Positions 11,041 through 22,884 are shown, numbered from the stretch's first letter. The stretch: DNA of 64,000 bases from Fasciolopsis buskii (GCA_008360955.1 LUCM01001803.1:155220-219219); one strand, 5' to 3'. Translations and numbers: made by a program. The notes: generated by a model not told the origin, from the sequence alone.

Positions 11041-11730
11041 CTACTGGTCTGTCGTCTCAATATTGTAACATGAGTTGACGAGACAGGATTTAATTTTCTG
11101 TAAACCCTCCGGAGAGGACGGCATCCGATCTGACAGTTGACTAAACAGATTTTCAAACTCAACTTCCATATCTAGTTGTTTGGTTTTGTTGGATGGGCAA
11201 CATAATTTTGGTCCTAATGATAGGACTTCAAGCAGTCTCTTATCCAGGCTTCCAGAAGACAAGTTGTAGATGAATCTTTTCGGATCCGACGGGAGCTCAC
11301 CACTAGGTTTGTCTGGATTGACGGTTTTCCCCAACATTGACCGCAATCGCCCCAATCGTCTTCCCCTTACTGAATGAGCGTAGGTGATGAACCTTTCTCT
11401 TTCTTCTTCAGCCAGCTTGTCGAGGACTCGTGCCGAGTTCACAAAATTTCACTCCTATTCTGATGCCCGACTGATTACCGTGTCTCGCTCGTTCGGGGCT
11501 TGGCGACGTAAGGACACATTACTAATGTTCAGGCGAGTTCTCCTCAAAGCAGTTTGATATAGTTTGGGATATTCTGATTTGTGGATACATTCATCCAGAA
11601 ACTGAAAATGAGCATTAGCATGGGCCAATTTCGTACAAAATTTAACGTAACTGTTAAGCTCACGTAGTACGACGGGGTGTTTGGTTTGCTTCAAACGTTT
11701 GAAAAATCCCACAGAACACATTGAGAACAC
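11041..11730 (-). pseudogene. PLE N-terminal region (broken)
   Basis: The frame opens with an ATG at 11730 (MFSMCSVGFFKRLKQTKH) and runs in one phase to 11041. Two in-frame stops, TAG at 11455-11457 and TGA at 11449-11451, interrupt it. It has the KL..HANAHFQFLDEC pattern seen near the start of PLE proteins, then a charged helical stretch (EEERERFITYAHS) and SLGPKLCCPSNK, close to the LG.KF..P motif of PLEs. The next motifs continue in another frame, so a frameshift lies near 11015-11040. The first 12 residues are encoded by the 33-bp terminal direct repeat. Confidence 0.8.
11693..11725 (+). repeat. 33-bp direct repeat, 5' copy of PLE end
   Basis: This copy overlaps the first codons of the PLE frame on the - strand. 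It is exactly repeated 2559 bases away at 9134-9166. Confidence 0.85.
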
Positions 11731-11734
11731 CTCA

Positions 11735-14700
11735 CGTACTCATTTGATGACTGACTGACCACCCTGGCTCACCTCCCCCTCTCTTCTACTCTCATTCGCT
11801 CATTCATTACATCACCCACTGACCGACGCATGAGCGAAGTTCTATTTCAACCCCTAAGTTACGACTTATTAAACATCTTAAACCTTACTCTGTGTCACAA
11901 TTTGCTTGTTAGAACTTGCTGACTGAAATCGTTCTAGGTAAACCACCGGTGAACACAAACACACAGAGACAAACACGCGCACGTGCACATGCATTCATGC
12001 ATTAGCACCTTCACAGTTTGAAGCCTAATTTATGTAAACGAAAACTGCCGCATTCACTCAACCTCCTCCGATTATTTATCAATCATTTCAGACTTTCATG
12101 CTCTCACACGCATTGGTTGTTATAGCTCCCTACACTGACTGAACCTCTAGTTGCTATATAATTAGCTCCACTTTGGCTTTTCCTGAGTGAACATGCTGGC
12201 TTTATTGTCCTAAAGCTTTATTTTCTTAAATTGTTGTTTCTTTCATGACATCCAGTGTGTGACACAAATTATCGACCTCCTGAACCATCTTCATTACCGT
12301 GTTGCATTTTATTTTTCTCACTCTTCCTAATGCTATAAACTTATCACTTACACTTGGCTAGACTTTTAATTAGGAAGACGTGGTTGTCAAAATCTTACAC
12401 CACCTTATTCCGACATGTTTCACTTTTGACGAATTCACAAGTCGAAGTCACCGTGGACTGCTTTAATCGTTATGACTTCCAGGTGGCCTTGACCCATTCG
12501 GTGATTTGATGAAAATCACCGACATGGTGCACGTGAACTGAAGTCCAATGGAGAGACTGTTGATCGACAAGTGGGTGGTGAACAGAAGAGCCATTTCTCC
12601 TTTCTGAGACTGTCGGTTTTTAACTTTTCAATACAAATGATTTTCTTGTCATCATGGATTCGAAACAAATTTGTGTCTTCTAGCTGATCGATATTTCGTG
12701 CCTCGCAGACAGGTAATCATACATACAACTGTTTTTCGCTTTAATCTTCGTGGCAAATTGCTTCAATCTGTACCACTCCTTAAATGTCGTTCTCAAGTTA
12801 ACATCTCCAAATTAACTTCACTTTTCAAATGGGTTAGAATAAAAGCAAGTGTAACTGATTACTGTCAGCGATGTAGTTGGCATTTTTCGTATGCTGCATG
12901 TTTTATGCCACTGATCGACAGTCCACGCTTCGGGTGATGAATTGTTCGATTTCACTTGATAATTTACCACAGGCACGTATGATGTGTTTTGAATTCCCCA
13001 GTCTTCTGTCGGATTTGACGCATCCAGTTTCCATAACATAAGTCAACATATGATATCATCGCTCAACTGACCATTAAGGAACCATGGGAGCACCTACTTT
13101 TCATTCGGTCTTAAAGGAGTCCAAAATCGGTTTCACACCGATCGAGCAATACTAATTTGGACACAATTTCTCACACATTTCACCCATCCCATTTTTACTT
13201 CCTCGACCATCAGGCATGCATCAGTTGGTCAATATCCCGTGACATTTCGATGACCTAATCAAACTGGGATTCTTTTTTTGTGCGCATGTGACATTTAGAT
13301 GGATCCTTGCCAATATATACAGTACCGATTCGTAAACAAACCCGTTTTTTCCTGTAATGAATGGCGGGCAGGATTTACCGGGCACAGTAAATCATTGGAC
13401 CGTGAACCGCACATTGTTTTAGCTAACTTGGATAGCAGAAGTGTGGTAATTGCATTTTAACCTAAAAAATTATTTTTGCTCGCTTATACTGACAATGGCT
13501 ACCGAATTGTGGTAAATACTTATTTTTTGACGTCTCTTGCGTTTCCTCCTAAATCAGTAGAATTTATTTGGGTTTTGGGTACTTGTGAAAGAATCGAATG
13601 ACACTAGTGTGAAGTCTCTGTGTTCTTCTTTCATCGATTTTGTTGCACAGATCTAAATAAGGATGAATTTCTATGCAAGTACGGTGAAAGAGGAAGGCAT
13701 CGACAGAGTGAGATAAAACACCGGGCGAAGCTCACCATACGTAGTGACATTTGCAGATTTCACTATGCCATCGTTCGTTTATCGTAATCGACGGCTTCTA
13801 TGTAGATATTGCATCAAACGCCTACTCACAATAAAGTAGGAGCCCGTGATGATGCAGAACTCTAAATACATATAAACTTGCTTTTAAAAACCTGTCAGAC
13901 AGTGTCATAGATTATCCTGTTTTTCAAAACATTAGAGCTGCCGGAAACCTCTGTCCTACTTCCTCTGGAAATAAAAAGAATTGCCAATCAATAGTCTCGT
14001 AGTTGTGAGCCTAATCCCAGAAGAGCGTGTATGAATAGAAAACATGTTTGTGCTAATGTTCAGAGAACCGGTAAAAGCCTGTGTAAGTGGTGCTGTGATT
14101 AGAGATCTCACCTTATAGTAGTTCATGCGGGATGTACTGTGATGGAATTTTTCCGCAAGTGAACTGATATTAACGGAGCTTCCGCTGTTTTTTGGCAATA
14201 GGAAGCGTGTAAATACTGCAGAATATGAGTTATAGGTAACGTAAGCCACTGATTGTTCTCTATGACATTGGAACAATATCTTTACACCATACTAGCTGGA
14301 TTCCATTATTCAAGACGACTCCGCTGCTCCATATGCTTCCTAAAACTTATCGATAGACAAAAATACCCCTGTTGTAAGAATCTATACCGATTATTATTTC
14401 TATTTGTTTGTTTCATCTATTTCCGTTCATTGAGGTATTAAAAGTAATGATACTGTATATTCTGATTTTTTTGTTCATGGTCTATTATTTTGTTTCGGAG
14501 CTCATTTACCTCACAGGTTCGAATAATTTGCTGTATCGCAATGGTCATGTGACGGACAGCACTGCCAGAATGGCTGAAGTGGATCACAACACCGGCGGCT
14601 TGGTCAAACAGTCCATCGCTAACGGTTAGAGAGGAGGCAATGGACATATGGAAATCAACAGACGAATATAGCCCTATCGCTGAGCTTTAAAACCCTAACG

Positions 14701-16920
14701 GGATCAGTGGCATATGGTATCGTCTTGAGTAGATAGCTGTATTCAGAAAGACCATTGGAAAAGATTACATGAACACAACGGGCAGAAGAAAGTCTGAAGC
14801 ATCATGGACAAGATCGAAACAAGCTTAATCCTTGCATGGCTTACTGGCTTTTTGGACATTTGTTAAAATGCACAGTCTGATTGGGCCAATAAGTTTGCTC
14901 AGCTAACCTGATCATTTTCTAGCGAGACATTAACTCGAACGGCTAAACCCAATCGCCTATCTCATGCGCACCTAGTTCACAACCTTCGGGCTTTGCTTCA
15001 CTTGATTTTTAGAGTCACCAGAAAACAAGTCTAATTTCACTGACCGGATATAGTAGCGTTTAAACTGTCATTTGAAATCTTTGGCCATGGAATTTGTGTG
15101 CCATTGTCTAAATTATCCGAGGCGTGTACTACAGTTGTCTTATGACCGCACTCTATGGACTTGTGATTTGCATGAATTAGAATTCCCAACTTTTTAATTG
15201 GTTTTTTTCTCTATTATAAACAAAAACCATTTGGTAATACTTGCGCCGGGGGCAGAAGGTACTACCAATCGCAATTCAATATTCTTGAATCAAGGACAAA
15301 GAAATGTTCACGGAAAACTATGGAGATTCAAAACCACTTTCAAAGGTCGAATTCCAGTTCGGTTCCTGAGTGGGTTAACTTTGATCCTCCGGTATGCTTT
15401 TTCACCAAGGTGCGTGAGCTTTTGTAACCACCCAGGTTGCTCTTACATTTGTGAAATGTGAACCAAGAGGAATGCGGTCGGTCGCAGATGTATGCTTGTC
15501 GCAGACCGGCCGAGTTGCTCTCTCTAGTGCTTTTCTTAATTGAACTGGACAAGTCCTAATTGTGCGAATGAATGCTTCTGATAGGTGAAGTGTGGCATTG
15601 CTGTGAGCGTTGATTTTCGCCCGGCAGCAAAGGTGAGATCCTCAATATTGACATAAATACTTAAGGGAGCAAAATTACTGTTCAAAGACGAATATTTTTT
15701 CGTTAACTAGTAGATTCTTATCCAGTTCCATTAAGATTTGCAGCACCTAAGCAAGCGAATCCTAATTGTCCGGATTGGGCAACGGTCGGAAGTGGTCTCA
15801 GTTCTAAGATTGTGTAGTTCGATGAAGCGGTAACTGGCATTGATATCGGTCAAAACGGAAGAGGGTGAGTTAGATGCATAATTTTAATTACCACTCTGAT
15901 CATGTTCAAACCTTGTTGTGCACAACAATTGGCATTTTAGACGGGGAACTACGTTGCGAAAATGACCGAAAAAGATGTGAGTTTTGAGAAACTGGATGGG
16001 GGCACAAATGTGCTTAGCAGGGATTCAAGTGAATTACGTTCCAGTGCATGACGTTTTGACAGGGCGGGGGCATAATACAGAATGTGATTCGATTTGAGAC
16101 CGGTACTCGCCAAGGTCTGAACGAGACATGGATTATCGGACACAAAACAGATTATTTTATGACCAGACGTTTCACTGTTGGACAGATGTAGTTTAGGTGA
16201 AATTCTAGAGAGTGATACAGTGTGATACTGAAGTGATAATTCTCAGTCCATAGAGATAACTTTTATTGTTTTTATTCAGAAGAACGGCAATAATTTCTGT
16301 GGAGCCATAAAGAAGGGCGGGGAAGATACTTCAAGTCAGCTGTGCAACTGCTTTTCATTTACGACTGAATTATTTCGGTCTACCAGTTCAAACGTGATTA
16401 TTCCAGAGTCTCAGGCTAGAATCAGTCGTGAATTCTGATAACTTGGCAGAACCAAATCCGGACGCATGTCCCATGTTGACGGTGAAAACGTAGTTAGTAC
16501 ATGCGGATCGTGAGGCCGTGAATATGTCCTTGAAGCATCTGAATAGACTGAAAACAGTCTATCTTCAATCGAAACTCAGGACAGGTTGATTACTCCTTTC
16601 GAAACTTCTAGACAGAACTGGAAAATCTGTTTACATACCACCAAGATTAATAAACAAGCACATAAGAAGAGACGCTGGCCGGAAGTGCTTCCCATTTTCT
16701 CACTATCGATTTGGATGCTTCTTTAGTCACTCTCGCTCGGTGGGTTTCAGATATACAGTAGTCACCTTCTAAGGCAAAGGGGATTTTCGAACATCCGGAA
16801 ACCAGTTGGACTCTCGTTCTGTTTGTTTCAATCTAGGATGGTTTGCGATAATAATCAATAAGGTATCAATAAAACAATTTTAAGAGGACAACAGTAGCAA
16901 AATTTGAACAGCTTATGATC
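11735..16920. other. long stretch without a recognised gene
   Basis: Many open frames of 60-106 codons occur on both strands, none with a family motif. A perfect 9-bp hairpin lies at 12499-12521. The text CTTGTGATTTGCATG at about 15161 faintly resembles the end of a flatworm spliced leader, but the rest does not match. It reads as intergenic or intronic DNA. Confidence 0.5.
12499..12521. other. perfect 9-bp hairpin
   Basis: CGGTGATTT (12499-12507) pairs exactly with AAATCACCG (12513-12521) around a 5-base loop. No tract of T follows it and no gene ends next to it. Confidence 0.6.
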
Positions 16921-16925
16921 TTTAG

Positions 16926-16959
16926 TATAAACAAAGTAAAATACCTTGTATTCATCCAG
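16926..16959 (+). CDS. candidate 34-nt micro-exon, same gene as 17.57 kb
   Basis: A 34-nt segment lies between ATCTTTAG and a good donor (CCAG then GTGAGG). Read from its second base it gives INKVKYLVFIQ and ends in phase 0, which fits the phase-0 start of the exon at 17573. It is very short and could be chance. Confidence 0.2.
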
Positions 16960-17572
16960 GTGAGGCAAAGAACAGAAAAGTTACAATTTTGACAAGATTC
17001 TGCTCCTTGCCACAGCCTTCCACGTCTGGCGTCTCTTCATCCTCCATGCAATAAGTTGGATTACGAATTGGATGGATACAACAAAAAAGACCCAGAGGAC
17101 TGCGGAAAATTCTACATAATTTAGAGGCTTGTTTGTGTTACCAGGACGGGTAGGGAAGTCTTACAATCAAACTTGCCTTGCGAAAGACTACCCACGATAG
17201 ACAAAACGTTAGCGCATTACATCTATCAACAACGCTGTGTTATTGACATTATATCATCCACAATTAAAACTTACACATGGCGCATCGATTTTTCGATACA
17301 CTCCTTACGTCATTTGATCCTGATATAGACAAAGACATGGCTCTTTATCGGAAATGAAAAGATTTGTCCCCGTCACAATGAATGCATCTCTTAAGGTTCA
17401 TGTTATGTGAATAACTTTGGACTACCACAGCTAATTCATGTCGTATTGATGTTTATTTTACCTCTGGTATCACTTGTTGGTAGTACAAACGCATCATCCA
17501 AACTGTATGTAAACAAAAGCTACAGTACAAGTTTAAAATGTCTCACCTTTCCTGTTTGCTGCTCGATTTTAG

Positions 17573-17652
17573 GTAACCGCTGAAATCCAAGTTGCTGCCG
17601 AAGTAAACCGCATTTGGGGACCACTAATTAAACGTGTATATAAGATGATTAG
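17573..17652 (+). CDS. candidate exon, unrecognised gene
   Basis: The acceptor is strong: a pyrimidine-rich run ending CTCGATTTTAG at 17572. The open segment reads VTAEIQVAAEVNRIWGPLIK and then RVYKMI, and ends at TTAG before GTGAAA. The composition (alternating charged and hydrophobic residues, no low complexity) looks like real protein. It continues in phase into 17677-17920 if the intervening 24 bases are removed. If they are not removed, two in-frame stops break the reading. I do not recognise the protein family. Confidence 0.45.
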
Positions 17653-17676
17653 GTGAAAATAAGGGTCTGCTTTCAG

Positions 17677-17920
17677 TGAATATCTGATTGCTACAGTTGA
17701 CCGGCGGAAACCAAGTGAATTAGGTATCAGCCACCGAAAAATTCAGAAATTCGAAGCCCAGATCCGCCGGTGGTCGATGGCAACTCACTGTCGTCCGTTT
17801 CGTCCCTACACCCGACCTAATGAAACCGTATATGGTTCTAAGCCACTCCAAGGTTTTGGATTGCCGTTGCCGACTCTGTCCTCCCTTCCGAGCACGCCCT
17901 TTTCACTGCAACTGTGTCAA
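17677..17920 (+). CDS. candidate exon with basic, proline-rich segment
   Basis: This segment follows GTCTGCTTTCAG and runs 81 open codons to a CAA before the donor GTATGT at 17921. It begins EYLIATVDRRKPSELGISHR, continues KIQKFEAQIRRWSMATHC, and then has a Pro/Arg/Thr-rich region (RPFRPYTRPNETVYG). It ends with a Leu/Ser/Pro-rich stretch finishing FSLQLCQ. The helical basic first half and proline-rich second half suggest a soluble regulatory or scaffold protein, but that is only a guess. The phase matches the preceding candidate exon. It is one of the better host-gene candidates in the window. Confidence 0.5.
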
Positions 17921-18379
17921 GTATGTCATAAAAACATATATGAAATCTAAACTACAACCAAGTCACCCAATAATGATCACTGGTTAATTTGGAATATATC
18001 AAATGTTTGAGCTTTAAAAGGCACGAAAATCTGAAAGTTCTATCATCCTTTTTCTACCGTTTCTCTGGAGCCAGACGATTTACAGTGATGGGATATAGGT
18101 TGCTAATTCATCCACCTAAGAACACACTGTGCAAGCACAAAAGTTTGAACTATGGCAAAATAAAATCGATTAATACCCGGTGACGGACTCAACTGTAATA
18201 AGAACAGTTTGGCTGTGATTTTGAGCGAAAGTCGAAAATATTGAAGTACACAAAATATGCGATGATCTTCAATGTTAGTAGCCCATAATCAGTAGCCAGG
18301 TTTGCCTAATCATGTCTTATTGGCCAGTGTTCACATAATTCATTGCCTTGACAATAGATCACTCCGTCAAGGCATTCAG

Positions 18380-18451
18380 GCTTTTGCAATGCATCTACTC
18401 TTTGCCAATAACGTAAAACAGTCTAAATCTGCCCCAAATAGGAACAGAAAG
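18380..18451 (+). CDS. candidate downstream exon (72 nt)
   Basis: A 72-nt open segment reads AFAMHLLFANNVKQSKSAPN and then RNRK, ending at AAAG before a consensus GTAAGT. The start at GCATTCAG is a weak acceptor. It begins and ends in phase 0, so it can follow 17677-17920. It would add a basic tail. Confidence 0.3.
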
Positions 18452-18640
18452 GTAAGTCATATCCGAAAGCCTGGGCACAAGCATACCATAAAATTCCGTA
18501 AACAAGGTTGCAGATCGATGACCATTACGCGTGACCTTTCGAAAAGTCTTGACCAACTTCTTCTCCCTCTCAATAATAATAACGCAAATGTCTGTCAAAC
18601 CGGACAAGTAGTTTTCAAATGATTACCAACATGCTGCGAG

Positions 18641-18886
18641 TTCAGCTTGCACGACATTTGCAGCAAAAACAAAGCCTACTTCCATGCCTTGGGGGATAAC
18701 CACAGCAGCGTGAAGGATGTACTCAAGAAACCTGTAAGACAGTTCCCGCAGTTCAATTCGGCGACGACGAAAAGACTTCAGTTTAATTCTGGGTTTGTTC
18801 GTGTACTAATACCATTGGTCTTGGAAAAACTGTCCAGAAGTCGATCATCACTTCTCCGCTATTGGCTTAGTTTCAGTTTGGAGTAA
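18641..18886 (+). CDS. candidate terminal exon
   Basis: An open frame of about 80 codons ends at TAA (18884-18886). It reads LHDICSKNKAYFHALGDNHS, then SVKDVLKKPVRQFPQFNSAT, then a hydrophobic stretch VRVLIPLVLEKL and a basic C-terminus. A phase-0 start would use the weak acceptor CTGCGAG (to 18640). A better acceptor, ATTTGCAG at 18663, gives a phase that does not fit the preceding exon. The exon may belong to the same gene as 17.57 kb or be chance. Confidence 0.3.
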   Translation, partial: FSLHDICSKNKAYFHALGDNHSSVKDVLKKPVRQFPQFNSATTKRLQFNSGFVRVLIPLVLEKLSRSRSSLLRYWLSFSLE

Positions 18887-18889
18887 TAT

Positions 18890-20460
18890 TTCTTTGCACA
18901 AGTATTAGCCTCTATTAATTATGGAGGCAACGTGGCAATCCATTGCTGTATCAGGATCGATGATTTCCCGATTATACAAAATCCCAAAACAGGAAGGTTG
19001 CCAGGTAGTTCAAGGAACTGAAGTTTAGCTTCCCCAAAACAAGGGTCAATTTGGTCGGCTGCGGTTGACGTCACACAGACAACGGATTTCGAAAGCAAGA
19101 TCTTTGAAGTAGTCAGAAGTCAGATATGAAGAAAATACAGAAGATTGGGCGTCAGCCACGCACGCGTATTCACCTTGTCCCATCGGCTGAGAAGGAAGCT
19201 TTTGCGGAACAAATTTAATGAAGGGCATCTCATGTACAGGACGTTAGCATATTGGACATCTTCATGCAACATCCGAAAAATGGAATGCGAAGTTTCTGTT
19301 GCAAGCCATCAATTACTGTCTCTGGATTCGACTTAAGCAGCAGAAACCAACGCCCACTCATTACTGTGCACATAAAACCAAGTATAGAGCCTTAGATGTG
19401 TTCTCGAACATCTAACTAGTTTTCTCTATAAAACACATTTCGCCCATTCCACAGAATCCATAATATCTGCCAGGTAATTTCCATTGCCAGTATCTGTATA
19501 ACCATCAACTGGTAGCAACCTGGATGTATATTCGTAAGTTTTCTACCGATTAGCTGTATCAGGGTTTTTCTTTCCATCAAAACTCCTAAGGGTTACCCTG
19601 AATGTTGCAATGTATGTACCTCAGACAAATGCCATGCCGCACATTTTGAGCATCCCATGCGGTTTAGAAACACCTTTCTTGAAGCTATGCCGATTTCCTC
19701 AAGGTCAATTTGTGAATTAGCTACGGTTCATCCGCTTTTTTCCTCATTCAAATTGATTCGTTATTGTCACCGACATTTGGTTGGTTCATTTTCGAAACCG
19801 GTGCATTACTACCGCACAACATTTATGGATTTACATCGTGATCTGTACACAACACTGGTAGGTGTTTTTACCGTGTTTTTATCAACGTGTGTGGCACACA
19901 CTGCTCGTTCTACCACCAGCCTGTTCACTGGGATCAGCATGACCAACACTATTTGAGGGAACACACCGATGTTCATCCACGTGAGCGTTTTTGATAGGTA
20001 TGACTGATCCGTTTTGTTTTTGGACAAACACAGTTGGGAACCGACAATTCATCAGGGCTACACGATCGAAAATGGGCTTGTTAACTTGGAAGTTGACACC
20101 TGAATTCCTTCACGGGAAACATTTGTGGACGTCTCCGTTTTAGCAGCTTCGTGCACATTGTCACATGCACCCGGTTGACTGGGCCCACACAGCAAGGAAC
20201 AAAATTAACTTCGCCTTGTTTTACATATTGTGTGCTTTCATGTTTGCTGTTGCACCTGACATTCGACAGACAAAACATTTCCATGTAGTTTTTCAGCAGA
20301 CTACTCCGCTGCCAGTAAAAGTAATCGAAGTGGCTACAGTCCGCTGCTTCGCATCATTTGGTCCCAGACCATACAGTTCTATATTTGACTACTGATTTTT
20401 GAAATAACTGATTCGAGATAACTGCTGGACCGACTCTAAGCACCGAATGAATATAGGGAA
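18890..20460. other. no feature recognised
   Basis: Open frames on both strands at 19.05-19.34, 19.66-20.03 and 20.08-20.40 kb carry no motif. The + frame at 19657-19956 has a hydrophobic stretch near its end (LVGVFTVFLSTCVA) but no splice support. Confidence 0.5.
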
Positions 20461-20469
20461 TGACGGCTT

Positions 20470-20912
20470 CCGCTGACGACTGACTGATTGACGGACTGGC
20501 GGATTGACGGACTGACTGAAGGACCGGCTGACAAAAATTGAGTGACTGATTGATTTTGATAACTGGCTGACTTTGGTGATTGACTGACTAACTGATTGAC
20601 TCACATTGATGACCTATTGAATGAACTCGCGGGCAGACTGGCTGATTAGGTAATTGGCTGACAGACAGACTTACAGAATGGCTGAATGACTGGCTTACTG
20701 CCTGACAGATTGACAGATTCACTAAATGACCGCCTGAATGACTGTCTAATTGATCGACAGACTGACTGATAAGGTGATTGATTGGTTGACTTATAGGCTG
20801 ACTGACTGATATACCGACTAACGGAACGACAATCAGACAGATTTCGTTCACTGACTGCCTGACTGACTTCGGCGACTGACTGTATGACCGCCTGACTGCC
20901 TGTCTGGAGTGA
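20470..20912. repeat. degenerate TGAC/GACT tetranucleotide array
   Basis: About 440 bases are built from diverged copies of a 4-base unit (TGAC, ACTG and TGAT variants). Because 4 and 3 share no factor, the - strand unit CAGT cycles through TCA-GTC-AGT-CAG and never meets a stop. This produces long Ser/Val/Gln-rich open frames (SVSQS patterns) in all - frames. The frames are a by-product of the repeat and not evidence of a gene. Confidence 0.85.
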
Positions 20913-20914
20913 AT

Positions 20915-22880
20915 TTTTTAATTGTTTTCTTTCTTTTAGCTGTTTCAATCGTTGAATTATGTTAATTTTTCCAGAGGTTAGAAAACGACTCTTTCCATAA
21001 ACGGTTTGTATTTTCCTCACCGTTCATGATTTCGAGGCTCCATCACCACATACTGGCAACGCTTGTTCCCTGGATCGAAATAAAACCACTTCGTATTTTT
21101 TGCAGTGACAAATAATATAAGACAAACTGACAGTTTTAGTAGCAATATGCTTATTTTTCACGTGCAAAATACTCACGAACAGGAACACGGTTCGTCCATA
21201 AGATAGGCCTGTCCTGACTGACAGATCTTATCCACGTCCTGGGTTGTTTTCTCGTCATAAACGAAGTGACTATAGCAAGGTACCGCAGTTTCGTGTGCTG
21301 AAAAACCAACCTAGGCACGTCAGTGATCAACATAATGACTCTTTCGGCTACCTAAAGTGGGCAATACTTTGTTAATGCCACATAGCACCTGTTCAGCTTC
21401 GCACAACTTCAGATAAACAAGAATGGCGCGAAAATCATTCAGAAGTATTTATGTGATTCACAATCATGATGACCGTAGTGTGAGAATGATACTTCCTCAT
21501 TAGTAGCTGGTGATCTCGCTGGTTTGTTGATGTGAATGTATGAAGCATCACGCATCCCCAGTGTGTTGTGGCTGGGACTAGTATTCGTCCACGATGATTT
21601 TTTGACACAATTCTAACTCGAACTCGTTCAAAGTTGTACTTGGCAGATTACGCGTGCTTAATCGGCCGGAGTTACACATATGCGTTTAGCCTGTGATGCA
21701 GACCATAAGCATATTCAATTTTGTTAATTATCTGATATTCCAAATTCGACTGGTACTAGACAAATATTCTATTGCGAATCTTTCCACCGATTTTACTTCT
21801 GCTCTTTAAGGTGCTTATCAATCAGTTCTGGCATCTGGTGTGCCCGTCATCCAGAAAGCTTATGAAACAAACTGTCTGTTGCAACAAGTCTTTGTTTCTG
21901 TGGTTTAAACTTGTTCGTCATATTACATTCAAAATCTAGTAAAACCTGAAGATCATGCCGAGTCGGGAAATTCGAATTTGGAGTCGGACAGTTTCAGTGT
22001 ATGGTTGGGAAATAGCCATTGCTTATGCCGCAGTAGTGATCAAAGTATTACATTTTAGGATACTGAGAAGTGCTTTCGCAAAATTCTTCTTCCATAGCGC
22101 GAGAAACATTACCTGAGGTGCCATAATTCGAGTCTAGTTTGCAAAGAAAATCCCATTTCCCATTTCTCTTCCCAAAAACTCACTTTCTCATGCCAGAGAA
22201 GAACGGACAACTTTTCACTTGTCGAGCAGACACTGACTATTCACTTGATTTATCCGATTTCCGTGTCTGAATAGCGATACTCCAGTCTGTTTGACTGTTC
22301 ACTTGATAGGCAAAACCTCTTCGAGTTCAGCTGACTGCATTGATGAAAGTCGAAAGTTTTCACTAGGGAACAAGAAGAGTTCTCGTTAGGCAACGAAAAT
22401 GATATTTTATAGAGAACAACAGTTGACGTACATTTAATCCGCTTGCTGTGGCCAAAAATTCCACCGAACTACAAACGATCTGACTTGGGCCGCTAAACCT
22501 TGATTTAGATGGGTGACAAAATATTGCATTTCTTTTACGGGTTATAAGGCACAATTCAATGTGAAAAATGCTTGGTTGTGACTGTTCACTCTGTTTTGTG
22601 TATCCCTTGAAAATTATCAATCCTACTGTGCGTTGACATTTTATTACTGATGCTATTGAAAATGTGCTTGCAATTTCGACTAGAATGTATGGTATACGTT
22701 GTTTCCATTCCAAAATCTGCCTTCTGACTGTGCAAGTCTCTCGTCACTTGAAAGTTGAGCGACAGTTTGGCACAGTAGGTCTACAATATCTGCATCCGCA
22801 ATAATACATGCCATCGCACATCCCCGACACTTCCGCAGAAATCGAGAATTGGTCTCGGATACACGTGCGTAATAATCAAG
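20915..22880. other. no feature recognised
   Basis: Only chance-length frames occur, such as 22363-22713 on the - strand. No motif or repeat is recognised. Confidence 0.5.
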
Positions 22881-22884
22881 AAAC

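Larger units (their letters stand above)
9134..11728 (-). mobile_element. Penelope-like retroelement with GIY-YIG endonuclease, degenerate
   Basis: Read on the - strand, this element shows the full order of an endonuclease-bearing Penelope-like element. A helical N-terminal region is followed by a reverse transcriptase with PLE-specific words (GLPKVHKDG, LSLDVVSLFTDVP, VAMGSPLGSLFADIF, RYVDDML), then a linker and a C-terminal GIY-YIG nuclease. The frame is broken by several stops and shifts, including a stop within the QKDxVAMGSPLG motif. Both ends carry the same 33-bp sequence in direct orientation (11693-11725 and 9134-9166), consistent with the pseudo-LTR or tandem arrangement known for this class. 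PLEs prime at nicks or telomeres; this copy is dead. Confidence 0.9.

Noticed and set aside
9000..12000. Hammerhead ribozymes, which are known in the terminal repeats of some Penelope-like elements
   Set aside because: I looked by eye on both strands around the PLE ends for CTGATGA followed by a stem and GAAA and found no matching core.
15155..15185. CTTGTGATTTGCATG, resembling the end of a flatworm spliced leader
   Set aside because: The upstream leader sequence, donor context and Sm-site-like region are absent, so it is a chance partial match.
20389..21020. Long Ser/Val/Gln-rich - strand open frames as a serine-rich protein
   Set aside because: They are the direct result of the period-4 TGAC array, which has no stop codon on that strand.
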